From JBEVEP01 sp040512755 (GTDB taxonomy: Bacteria > Pseudomonadota > Alphaproteobacteria > Rhizobiales > Rhizobiaceae), in the NCBI GenBank assembly GCA_040512755.1, contig JBEVEP010000115.1, positions 1 through 9,036 of the forward strand: DNA of 9,036 nt, given 5' to 3'. The position numbers and the translations under genes were made by a program. The notes under the pieces were generated by a model. That model did not search any database. It was given only the letters and a program-made list of their open reading frames with translations, and was not told the origin of the DNA. Below, in pieces: positions 1-6,262 of the stretch; the stretch's first letter is position 1, and each line of letters starts with the position of its first letter.

Positions 1-1223
1 AGCAAAGCCTGCGGGTCGGCGGCAAGCGGGTCTCTCAGGCCAGAAATATAGAAATGTCCGCCCTCCGCCTTTTGTTGGGCGACGATGATTCCCGGTTGGG
101 CCTCAAGTCGCGACACGTAGGCCTGCCAGCGCTGGCCGGATAGCCAGGAAACGAAGAGCCAACTGCCGGTCGAAACCAATACCAGCATGACAGCAGCCAC
201 TGCCAGCCACGGAAACCCCTGACTTGAATCTTCCTGCTTTAGTTCAACGCAGGTCTGCAACTTCGCCTTTATGCCGGCCAGCTGCGTACTGTCGCCGTCG
301 AACTGCTCTAACGCCTCGGAGGATTCGCCGTGGATGCGGAACAAAGCATCGCGAATTATCTCGTGTAGTTCCTCTGGCGGGTTTCCCCGGATCACTGCGA
401 CCAAAGTCGCAAACGGTCCGACTTCCGACCAGAGACGAAGTTCCCCAAAACGAATAGTGTCCAGGCCGCTCTGTTCTTTCTCATTGAAAGAGTCTTTTAC
501 AAAATCCTGAATTGCACTGAGCATCGAGGAAATGAGCTGAGGGTCTTCGCTCGTTGCATTCTCAGCAGCTACGTGCGCAATCAATAGCCCGGAATTGCGA
601 TTAATGAGAAAGACATGCTCCACATCATAGATGAGAGAATGCTTGAGAACGACTTCTGCGAAGCTTGTTCCTGTTCTCCAAGCTTCGAACCTCCACTTAA
701 GTCCGCGCCAGGTAAATATGTATCTCAAAGACTCATTCAGAGACTGAAAGGTCTGGTCGATTTTCTCGCCGATCGACTTCCGAATCGCTGGCAGGAACAG
801 CGGGTACAATATGTCCGTAAGAGTGCGTGGGTCCCTCTGGAGGGATCGTTGGACAGCCCTCTCGACAACCGGCGAAAAGGCCTGGCTCAGTTGCGCTTGA
901 GGCGCATGCGCGACTGCGCCGGGCAGTACATCCCCCACTGCGGCCGCAAGCTGTTCTGGTACACCCAGCAGCTGCGTAACCCGCGAAAGCTCCGAAATTT
1001 CTCGACCAACCAGCAACTGGCGCAGCGTTTCCATGCGAGGATCGGCGGTTGGAACTCCGACGAAACTGGCGCGATAGTACGGATCAACATTCCGAGCAAT
1101 TTCGACCAAAAGATCGGCCAGAGCCTCTCGATCAATCTCGCTATTGTTCGAAGCTGCTCTTTGTAAAAGGCTGATTGGGTCAGCGGTCGAAGTCAAATTC
1201 CGATCAACTCGATTTCCAAGCAC
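1..1223 (-). CDS. OmpA-family-like envelope protein with long cytoplasmic N-terminus (partial; C-terminus beyond left edge)
   Basis: The frame stays open from about 1223 to the left edge, giving some 407 residues without the C-terminus. Counting from the GTG at 1223: a helical segment with LADLLVEIARNVD (35-47); METLRQLLVG (64-73); a long helical stretch; a Trp/Arg-rich block TWRGLKWRFEAWRTG (171-185); a mixed alpha/beta region containing VFLINRNSGLLIAHV; one hydrophobic helix at about 339-361; then an exported-type stretch with ISGLRDPLAADPQ at the window edge. I recognise this layout from large bacterial OmpA-family proteins that anchor to peptidoglycan through a C-terminal OmpA domain, but that domain is not visible here. 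The product probably spans the inner membrane, with the first 340 residues in the cytoplasm. The start is uncertain: GTG 1223 overlaps the upstream gene by 20 bases, while TTG 1196 lies 7 bases after its stop. Neither has a strong Shine-Dalgarno. Tight spacing implies translational coupling with the coiled-coil gene. Confidence 0.82.
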   Translation of the reverse strand, partial: MLGNRVDRNLTSTADPISLLQRAASNNSEIDREALADLLVEIARNVDPYYRASFVGVPTADPRMETLRQLLVGREISELSRVTQLLGVPEQLAAAVGDVLPGAVAHAPQAQLSQAFSPVVERAVQRSLQRDPRTLTDILYPLFLPAIRKSIGEKIDQTFQSLNESLRYIFTWRGLKWRFEAWRTGTSFAEVVLKHSLIYDVEHVFLINRNSGLLIAHVAAENATSEDPQLISSMLSAIQDFVKDSFNEKEQSGLDTIRFGELRLWSEVGPFATLVAVIRGNPPEELHEIIRDALFRIHGESSEALEQFDGDSTQLAGIKAKLQTCVELKQEDSSQGFPWLAVAAVMLVLVSTGSWLFVSWLSGQRWQAYVSRLEAQPGIIVAQQKAEGGHFYISGLRDPLAADPQAL

Positions 1224-1863
1224 GTTCCAAGTTGTTCTTGCTGCCGACAGGCTCCTGATTCAGGCACTTTGCAATCTCGACGAACAAACCAGCCAAGAGA
1301 TTTCGGTCAGTTTTGACGTTGCTTAGATCAGAGAACATCTTCTCTATCATTAGCTGAACGCCTTCAATCTTCTGCTTGATTTCCTCACGCAGCAGTTGAT
1401 CGCTTCGACTTATCCGGTCCGCGACGTCTCGGTCCATTTCGCTCAACTGGTCGGATAATGCGCGCACCTGCTTCTCAAGCGCTTGATTCTGTTCGCGAAG
1501 ATTTCTATCAATCTCCTTGTCAGCGTCGGCTCTCGCCTCTTTCTCGCTCCGCAATTGTGCAGCGAGTGAGTCGACCTGCTTTTTCGAGTTGGACTCGTAC
1601 ATTTCAAGATTGCGTTTGGCCTCAGATTCGACATCCTTGAACCGCTGCAAGAACCGTTCCTCAAGCTTGGAAAAGCGGCGGTCATAGTCCTGCATCTGAT
1701 TGCCAAAAAGCAGGTCACGGATCTTGTCGACACCTACCGCGTCGCCGGAGCCCCCGCTCTCGCGAGCCTGCGCCGCGATTAAGCTCAATCCGCTACCCTC
1801 GGCGAGACTTGTCACCTCCGCTTTATTCGCTGAAGAAGAGGTATTCGCAGCATCCTTGGCCAT
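1204..1863 (-). CDS. Coiled-coil protein of 219 residues, partner of the OmpA-type protein
   Basis: The ATG at 1863 is preceded by AAAGGA with a 7-base spacing, which fixes the start. Residues 1-45 are Ser/Ala/Gly-rich and look disordered. Then come KIRDLLFG (47-54) and YDRRFSKLEERF, leading into a long heptad-like, Glu/Lys/Gln/Leu-rich region (about 60-180) that should form a coiled coil. A conserved-looking tail LLAGLFVEIAKCLN (189-202) precedes a short basic end. There is no signal peptide or membrane segment, so the protein is probably cytoplasmic. The RDLLFG and LFVEIAK motifs recur in the N-terminal region of the next gene (RQLLVG, LLVEIAR), suggesting a common docking element or shared ancestry. 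Function is unknown; a scaffold or cytoplasmic adaptor for the membrane protein is inference. Transcription would start in the upstream spacer and continue into the OmpA-type gene. Confidence 0.85.
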   Translation of the reverse strand: MAKDAANTSSSANKAEVTSLAEGSGLSLIAAQARESGGSGDAVGVDKIRDLLFGNQMQDYDRRFSKLEERFLQRFKDVESEAKRNLEMYESNSKKQVDSLAAQLRSEKEARADADKEIDRNLREQNQALEKQVRALSDQLSEMDRDVADRISRSDQLLREEIKQKIEGVQLMIEKMFSDLSNVKTDRNLLAGLFVEIAKCLNQEPVGSKNNLERAWKSS

Positions 1864-2126
1864 CGGGGTGTCCTTTCATTGAACAACTGCCACCAGGTGG
1901 AAAACTCAATACCGGGCAAGATGTCAGTAAAATAACCCGCCCGCAACGGAAAACGAGCCAATTGGTGTGACCCGTTTTCACATCAACTGAGTATAGAATA
2001 TCTACTGAACCGCAGCACGACGGCTCTCGCCGATTTTCGTAGAACTTTGAGGTCGCCGGACGCGCAGGCATTTTCGCGTGTGAGCTGGTTTCGGCAACCT
2101 GAGAGACTGGTTAGAGCAGATTCGAT
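1864..2126. other. Spacer upstream of the coiled-coil gene
   Basis: I see no convincing gene here. The stretch should hold the promoter of the minus-strand coiled-coil gene, and it is visibly more AT-rich between about 1900 and 2010. No hexamer pair is good enough to call; minus-strand TATACT (1989-1994) resembles a -10 box but lacks a matching -35. Confidence 0.4.
1966..1982. promoter_or_regulatory. Dyad TGTGA-N7-TCACA, possible operator
   Basis: TGTGA (1966-1970) and TCACA (1978-1982) form a perfect 5-base dyad with a 7-base centre, about 100 bases upstream of the coiled-coil gene start. The half-sites match those of the CRP family, but CRP sites have a 6-base centre, so this may be coincidence or another dimeric regulator. 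Confidence 0.2.
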
Positions 2127-2260
2127 CTACTCCGGGTCGTATCCAGCAGCCTCGAAGTAGTTTCGGCACTCGTCTAATCAGAGTCCACAGCGCACCAATA
2201 CCGCCCATGCCGACAGCGTCCAGCCACTCTCCAGTGAGGCGTGAACCCGCGCCCAACACG
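2127..2260 (-). pseudogene. Decayed C-terminal fragment of an IS630-type transposase
   Basis: On the minus strand, 2174-2127 reads DECRNYFEAAGYDPE followed by a stop. This matches the typical tail of IS630-family transposases (consensus roughly PxECxNYFxxAGY). Immediately upstream that frame has a stop, but a neighbouring frame reads IGALWTLI, similar to the helix that usually precedes this tail, so a frameshift near 2175 is likely. No DDE catalytic core, N-terminal HTH or terminal inverted repeats could be found. Only the last few dozen codons seem to survive. The protein is certainly not functional; the family call rests on about 15 residues. Confidence 0.45.
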
Positions 2261-2573
2261 ATTTAGTGGACGTCGAGCTGCTGGCGATGACCCACATCTG
2301 GTCGCTGACAATGGGTTCGGGGCCCATGGAAAACGAGCGTGGCCGCGAGAAGGTGGCTTCGTCTAGGCGGCGTCCCGAGTGCTCCCTATTTTCCATAACC
2401 CCGAGCAGTCATACCCAGCTAGGGAACTGATGCGACCATATGGGGCGTCCGCCGTTCAATCCAGTCGGGTCGTTTGTCGTGATCGTCGCAGACGACCGAA
2501 AAGGGTTGTGCGACGAGGGAGCGGCGCCCGTCGGCCACGAGATCGGAATAGGCAGATCGGACGCCATGTAGCG
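2261..2573. other. Gene-free stretch
   Basis: Open frames exist on both strands, but none has a credible start, ribosome binding site or recognisable protein. The DNA may contain more decayed insertion-sequence material, but I could not identify any. Confidence 0.4.
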
Positions 2574-2765
2574 TTACGCTAATCGCTTCCTGGAGATCAT
2601 CGCGACGGTGTCCAACCGCCGTAAGTCTTCAAACCCAGCCAGCCAATCGCTGTGCTCGTCCGTGCCCGGCCAGTAGGGATTGCTATCCTCGCTCATCCCG
2701 ACCAATGCGGCTTTCAAGCCCCAGTCATACGGCTCCATCGCTTTTTGTGTGTTCTGTCCGGCCAT
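2574..2765 (-). CDS. Small Rmf/CrpP-like protein (63 residues)
   Basis: The ATG at 2765 follows AAGGAGG with about a 5-base spacing, the best Shine-Dalgarno in the window. In-frame ATGs at 2792 and 2783 would place that site inside the gene, so the shorter 63-residue form is preferred. Residues 12-50 run PYDWGLKAALVGMSEDSNPY, then a loop, then WLAGFEDLRR. The spacing of Gly, Ala, Gly, Asn-Pro-Tyr and the later Trp resembles ribosome modulation factor (in E. coli GYQAGIAGRSKEMCPY ... QWLGGW) and the related Rmf/CrpP-fold proteins. E. coli Rmf drives 100S ribosome dimers in stationary phase; whether this homolog binds ribosomes or nucleic acid is unknown. The protein is small, soluble and without a signal peptide. 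It has no tightly linked partner apart from a doubtful 49-codon frame 39 bases upstream. The assignment rests on motif spacing only. Confidence 0.72.
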   Translation of the reverse strand: MAGQNTQKAMEPYDWGLKAALVGMSEDSNPYWPGTDEHSDWLAGFEDLRRLDTVAMISRKRLA

Positions 2766-2768
2766 GTG

Positions 2769-2775
2769 GTCCTCC
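2769..2775 (-). promoter_or_regulatory. Strong Shine-Dalgarno AAGGAGG of the Rmf-like gene
   Basis: Minus-strand AAGGAGG is followed by ACCAC and the ATG at 2765. It selects this start over the two upstream in-frame ATGs and predicts high translation. Confidence 0.65.
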
Positions 2776-2804
2776 TTGGCCATATGTCGCAAATGCTCGA
2801 CAGC

Positions 2805-2954
2805 TCAATTCGTTCCCTGCGCCAGTGACGGTGTTTCGAAAGCTGCGGCGAGTATGGGGTCGGCCGCGCTGACGAGGAGTCGACCTTTATCTTTTTGGGC
2901 ACCAGGCGGCCCGACACGCGGATCGTGTTTTTCATCACCATGAGCCTGAAGCAT
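2805..2954 (-). CDS. Possible 49-residue ORF upstream of the Rmf-like gene
   Basis: The minus-strand frame from ATG 2954 to TGA 2805 encodes 49 residues beginning MLQAHGDEKHDPRVG and continuing LLVSAADPILAAAF. The composition looks more protein-like than its neighbours, and the frame ends 39 bases before the Rmf-like start, on the same strand. Against it: no Shine-Dalgarno precedes the ATG, the frame is short, and no family is recognised. It might be a small gene, an upstream leader or a decayed gene end. Confidence 0.2.
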   Translation of the reverse strand: MLQAHGDEKHDPRVGPPGAQKDKGRLLVSAADPILAAAFETPSLAQGTN

Positions 2955-3330
2955 TAGTTGTGTTGCGGTCCAGAGCAGTGCCTATTGGGCCGCGGCCCGC
3001 GCCGGTAAAGGGCAAATGCACACGTCCGAAAGACCAAAGAACGGATATCTGGGACGGGCACTGTTCCGAGGTCGAGAGGCTGCCGGGCTGGCGTTGCGAG
3101 CGTCGGCCTGGCTGCGCCGTTACCGGCCGCGCGGCACTGAGGGGGGTAGGGGGTTGTGGGCAACCAGAACCGTGCGACCGCCGAGGCTGTGCTCAATCGT
3201 CAGAGAGCGACGGGCAGGACGAGTCTGCTTCAGAGAGTGCAACAATCGAATCAACTTCAGTCCGGCACGTCCCGCGCGGCTTTCTTTCTTCGCCACAGAA
3301 TGTCTCGTCCAAAGGAACAGGAAAAATGAG

Positions 3331-3367
3331 CCGACCGAAGCATTTTTACGGTCGGCCCACGGTGGGC
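3331..3367. repeat. Two adjacent inverted repeats
   Basis: CCGACCG (3331-3337) pairs with CGGTCGG (3349-3355) across an 11-base AT-rich loop. GCCCAC (3355-3360) pairs with GTGGGC (3362-3367) around one central base. They share base 3355, so the two hairpins would compete or abut. There is no poly-T tail, so this is not a standard terminator; an operator or transcript-end structure is possible. Confidence 0.4.
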
Positions 3368-3513
3368 GTGTTACTCTATCGATGCCCAGTGCAGGAAAGG
3401 CCGAAAGTACGCCGTTTGGATGAGGGCGGTCATCCCGAACGTAGCCGTTATCCGCCGCTGACGCTGGGGAAGCTGTAACGATTCGTTAACCACATCGGCG
3501 CACGCTGTTCCTC

Positions 3514-3591
3514 GTCGGGCTTTCTCCCATTTGCCCGACACGGTGCCCGGCCAAACGGCGATTTGCCCCCCGCCCTCGCTTAAGGCCGGGC
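3514..3591. repeat. Hairpins beyond the DUF937 stop codon
   Basis: Two inverted repeats lie 80-160 bases downstream of the minus-strand DUF937 stop. GTCGGGC (3514-3520) pairs with GCCCGAC (3533-3539) across 12 bases. GCCCGGCC (3545-3552) pairs with GGCCGGGC (3584-3591) across 31 bases. Both are GC-rich but lack a following T-run on the minus strand. They may stabilise or help end that transcript; a Rho-independent terminator cannot be claimed. Confidence 0.35.
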
Positions 3592-3670
3592 GCTCATGCG
3601 TTCTGCACGGCGCTTCCGAGGGGGCGTCTCCTTTTCAGTCGACGGGCTGCAATATCGATTGCTAAGACAG

Positions 3671-4801
3671 TTACGCCTTTGCCAGCGCATCGAGCTGCGC
3701 TCGAAGTCCGTCGACCGCGGGCTTGAGAATGTCCGACACCACGGGGATCGCTAACACCTTGTCGATCAGCGGGTTGATGACCGGCAATGCGGCTGTGATG
3801 AGGGCAGCGAGCGCCGACTTCTGTTCCGTGTCCAGCTTGCCTGCCTTGCCGTTGACCTTCTCCAGCGCGCTCGTTGCTTCCTGAAGCTTCGGCAAAGCCG
3901 CCTGTGCGGTCGTTGCATCCGTGATGCTTCCCAAGGATGCCTTAATGCCGTCAAGCGCGGAGGTGACCGAGGCGCCGAGATCGACACCATCAACGGTAAG
4001 GTTCGCTGCGGTACCGGTCGCCGGCTGAATTCTTGTCGTGGTACCGGTTGTGGGCTCGGTTGTCGTGGCGGTCGGCGTGGGGGTCTCCGGCGCCCGCGGC
4101 GTCAGGAAATACCAGGCCAGCGCCAGCAATGCGATCAGCGGGATCACCCAGATCAGCCAATTGCGCGGAGAGCTCGTGTCGACAACCCGCCGCGCCGCCG
4201 CTGTGGTGGTCGCTTGAGCTGCCGAAGCAGTTGCCGCGGTTGCGCGGCTGCCCAGGCTGTCGCGCACGTCTGTTCCCGCGAGGAGGTTCGCGAACCCCGA
4301 GGGCAGTGCCGCCGAAATGTTGCTCCCTTGCGAGGCGAGAAGATTTGCCAGTCCAGAGGCGTCAAGGCCCGATGCGGTTTGCTGCTTGCGGAGCGCGCCC
4401 ATTGCGATCGGACCCAGGATACCGAGTAGGGAAGAACTCTTTCCCTCGCTGATGCCGGCGAATTTGCCGACCGCGTTGGCGAGTTCCGATTGGGTCGAGC
4501 CGCCAAGCAGCGAGGCGAGCAATCCAGAGCCACGTTCGGCCAGGGCAGTCGGTCCCGAACCATCGAGCGTCTTGGCCAGATTTGTAAGCACCCCCGAACC
4601 CTGCTGATCGACGGCGTCGAACAGCCGGCCTGCCCCGCCCGGCTTGGCAGCAGCACCGGCGAAAGCGGCAAGAAGGGCGGGAACCGCCGCGCCGATGGCC
4701 TTCTGACCGGTACCTCTGTCAAGTCCGAGCGCAGCCGCTATCCTGGCAATGATGTCCGGCGTAAGGACATCCATAACGAGCGAAACGAGGTTTGTGGCCA
4801 T
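3671..4801 (-). CDS. DUF937-type membrane protein (376 residues)
   Basis: The start is the ATG at 4801, preceded by GGAGG with a 6-base spacing. The same frame is open further upstream to 5152, but that part is an arylsulfatase relic. Residues 1-185 resemble DUF937 proteins: MATNLVSLVMDVLTPDIIAR, then Gly/Ala/Leu-rich helical repeats with paired motifs such as SGLLASLLGG (92-101) and SGLANLLASQG (149-159). A single transmembrane helix follows (about 214-234, IWVIPLIALLALAWYF), then a Thr/Pro-rich linker (238-262) and an Ala/Leu-rich C-terminal domain rich in helices (265-376). With Arg and Asn before the helix and no signal peptide, the N-terminal part is probably cytoplasmic and the C-terminal part periplasmic. 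The function of DUF937 is not established. The gene looks monocistronic. Confidence 0.85.
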   Translation of the reverse strand: MATNLVSLVMDVLTPDIIARIAAALGLDRGTGQKAIGAAVPALLAAFAGAAAKPGGAGRLFDAVDQQGSGVLTNLAKTLDGSGPTALAERGSGLLASLLGGSTQSELANAVGKFAGISEGKSSSLLGILGPIAMGALRKQQTASGLDASGLANLLASQGSNISAALPSGFANLLAGTDVRDSLGSRATAATASAAQATTTAAARRVVDTSSPRNWLIWVIPLIALLALAWYFLTPRAPETPTPTATTTEPTTGTTTRIQPATGTAANLTVDGVDLGASVTSALDGIKASLGSITDATTAQAALPKLQEATSALEKVNGKAGKLDTEQKSALAALITAALPVINPLIDKVLAIPVVSDILKPAVDGLRAQLDALAKA

Positions 4802-4878
4802 GACCTGCCTCCGCGATTGCCATCGCCACCCGCTGTCCGCAATTTTACTCCAAAAAGTTGAGTGCCGCGAGTCGCACG

Positions 4879-5077
4879 CTATTTCAATTCCACGGTCACT
4901 CGACCAAACTTGGCTGGTGAAGTTGAACGGTGGCGTTTGGCGGAAGTCGATCGGCGAGCCGCTATCCTCGCCGATGTCCTGCCCTTCGGCGAGCGCGTAT
5001 TTGAATGGAGTCGTCATTTCGACACGGCCTTCGCCGATCTTCTTGCCGTTGGCAGAAAGCGTAATTATGCCGCCTTC
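4879..5077 (-). pseudogene. 3' remnant of an arylsulfatase gene
   Basis: Minus-strand 5077-4900 reads EGGIITLSANGKKIGEGRVE, then PFKYALAEGQDIGEDSG and PPFNFTSQ. This is the C-terminal beta-sandwich end of bacterial arylsulfatases of the alkaline-phosphatase superfamily (typical tail: NGK-x-VAEGR, PFR-x-SLDE-x-xDIGEDTGTPV, PFxFTG). Near 4905 the frame slips by one base: the neighbouring frame continues FGRVTVELK and stops at 4881-4879, exactly the expected C-terminus. The catalytic domain with its Cys/Ser formylglycine motif is absent upstream, so only about 65 of the usual several hundred codons remain. Because of the slip, the original frame bypasses its stop and runs into the DUF937 gene, which explains the apparent 493-codon ORF. 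Non-functional; family call fairly secure. Confidence 0.68.
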
Positions 5078-5184
5078 GCTCGCCGGCCGAAGCCTGTCCA
5101 TCACGACGTCTTGCGGTGACCGCCATGTTTTTGGCAAGCTTCCGGCCGCCATTGTGTCTGCCCGAGTATGCGGTTCTGTCAGTG

Positions 5185-5213
5185 TTGACTAGGGTCCTTT
5201 AGTCATTGATGTT
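5185..5213 (+). promoter_or_regulatory. Candidate promoter for the SyrB-like frame
   Basis: TTGACT (5185-5190) and GATGTT (5208-5213) are separated by 17 bases and sit about 20 bases before the TTG at 5232. The -35 is good, the -10 poor. Confidence 0.22.
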
Positions 5214-5231
5214 GCGATCGAGACTAGATGT

Positions 5232-5540
5232 TTGACATCGCAGGGAGTGGCCGACCCCAAGCAAACCGAAAACCAAGCTCCGACCGAAGCGCCTGTGAAC
5301 GAACCAACATCCGAGATCAAGAAAAAGTCGCCAAAGCCAAAGAAGGCAACCGGACAACAGGGGCGCGCCGTGCGGACCAGATCCGCAAGGTCGGGCAAAC
5401 CGGCGTCTTCACCTGAAGTGGTCGCTTCTCCTACTGTTCGGACAGCGCGGAAGCCGTCGCGGAATTCATGGGCAGCCTCCTGGCAAGGGGCACTCGGCCG
5501 GTCGATCGGACCGTGCAAAGTGCTGTTCTTCCTCGCCTAG
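5232..5540 (+). CDS. Lys/Pro-rich SyrB-like small protein (102 residues)
   Basis: A plus-strand frame from TTG 5232 encodes a hydrophilic protein: an acidic, Gln/Pro/Thr-rich start, then KKKSPKPKKATGQQGR and VRTRSARSGKPASS, both strongly basic. This resembles the low-complexity N-terminal half of rhizobial SyrB-type proteins (repressors of syrM in Sinorhizobium), which have a Lys/Pro/Ala-rich tail before a short C-terminal domain. That C-terminal domain is not recognisable here; the frame ends CKVLFFLA. It may be a truncated member, a nucleic-acid-binding small protein, or chance. The start codon is TTG without a clear Shine-Dalgarno; an overlapping ATG frame at 5228 is less protein-like. It converges with the methyltransferase gene, leaving 50 bases between the stops. 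Confidence 0.35.
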   Translation: MTSQGVADPKQTENQAPTEAPVNEPTSEIKKKSPKPKKATGQQGRAVRTRSARSGKPASSPEVVASPTVRTARKPSRNSWAASWQGALGRSIGPCKVLFFLA

Positions 5541-5590
5541 GCAGCAACGGCGCCCGACGCATTCCGTTTCTTGCCAAGAGAAATCGACGC

Positions 5591-6262
5591 TCAGGTGACG
5601 AGTGCGATGGCAAAACCGTCATAGCCCTTGGCGCCGACGGTCTGGATCGCCGTGCCTTCGAGACGGTTGTCCTTGCCGATGAACGAGAACGCCGCCCGTG
5701 CGCCCTGCACGCTTTCGTCGCGGCTGCCCTTCTTGACGACATCGCCATCTCGGATGACGTTGTCACAGACGATCACCGTGCCCCGCCGCGACAGCTTCAT
5801 CGCCCAGGAAAGATAGTTCGGGTTGTTCGGCTTGTCGGCGTCGATGAAGATAAGGTCGAACGGCCCTGCGCCCTCGCCGCTCAGCATCGCCAGCGAGTCC
5901 AGCGCCGGGCCCATGCGCAGGTCCACCAGCTCGGAGAGCCCTGCCCGCTTGATATTTACTCGCGCCACCTTGGCGTGATGCGTGTCGAGCTCCAGCGTCA
6001 CGATCTTGCCGTCGGCCGGCAGCGCACGGGCCATCCAGATGGTGGAGTAGCCGCCGAGCGTACCGATTTCCAGGATACGCTTTGCCTTGTTCATCCGGAC
6101 CAACAGGTTGAGCAGCTTGCCTTGCGCCGGCGACACGTCGATCGCCGGCAGGCCATTGTCGCGATTGGCCTCGAGTGCGGCGTCAAGTGCCGGATCGGCA
6201 GGGATCAGTTCCTCGGCAATGTAATCGTCGACGGCATTCCAGGTCTTTCGGGTCACGGGCAT
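5591..6262 (-). CDS. Class I SAM-dependent O-methyltransferase (223 residues)
   Basis: The product is a cation-dependent O-methyltransferase of the catechol/caffeoyl-CoA OMT type (Methyltransf_3 family), which transfers methyl from S-adenosylmethionine to a hydroxyl of a small molecule; the substrate cannot be read. Visible motifs, numbered from the ATG at 6262: the SAM-binding loop LEIGTLGGYSTIW (64-76), TLELD (89-93) ending in the acidic residue that binds the ribose, FIDADKPNN (139-147) with a metal-ligand Asp, and VIVCDNVIRDG (163-173) with the second metal-binding Asp-Asn pair. Length matches the family. Homologs I recall begin MPVTRxTW, which supports 6262, although GAGG directly abuts that ATG; an in-frame ATG at 6289 would add nine residues. 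No signal peptide; cytosolic. It stands alone, divergent from the cyclase gene across about 400 bases. Confidence 0.92.
   Translation of the reverse strand: MPVTRKTWNAVDDYIAEELIPADPALDAALEANRDNGLPAIDVSPAQGKLLNLLVRMNKAKRILEIGTLGGYSTIWMARALPADGKIVTLELDTHHAKVARVNIKRAGLSELVDLRMGPALDSLAMLSGEGAGPFDLIFIDADKPNNPNYLSWAMKLSRRGTVIVCDNVIRDGDVVKKGSRDESVQGARAAFSFIGKDNRLEGTAIQTVGAKGYDGFAIALVT

Larger units (their letters stand above)
2955..3670. other. Gene-free spacer of about 700 bases
   Basis: Long open frames here are Arg/Pro/Ser-rich and without a ribosome binding site or recognisable domains, as expected from GC-rich non-coding DNA. A 50-codon plus-strand frame at 3326-3478 has AGGA before its ATG but an unconvincing composition. 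The stretch contains a perfect 12-base palindrome (2987-2998) and several inverted repeats listed separately. It should include the 3' end of the DUF937 transcript, which comes in from the right on the minus strand. Confidence 0.45.

Noticed and set aside
615..1166. Plus-strand open frame of 183 codons
   Set aside because: It is the shadow of the OmpA-type gene, whose minus-strand frame carries the recognisable motifs.
2287..2338. IVSDQMW on the minus strand, like the N-terminal motif of IS5-type transposases
   Set aside because: Only a few residues agree and nothing recognisable follows in any frame.
2960..3478. Plus-strand frames of 172 and 135 codons
   Set aside because: Arg/Pro/Ser-rich translations, no ribosome binding site at the long starts, no family motif; the short form from 3326 has AGGA but overlaps the hairpins and looks non-coding.
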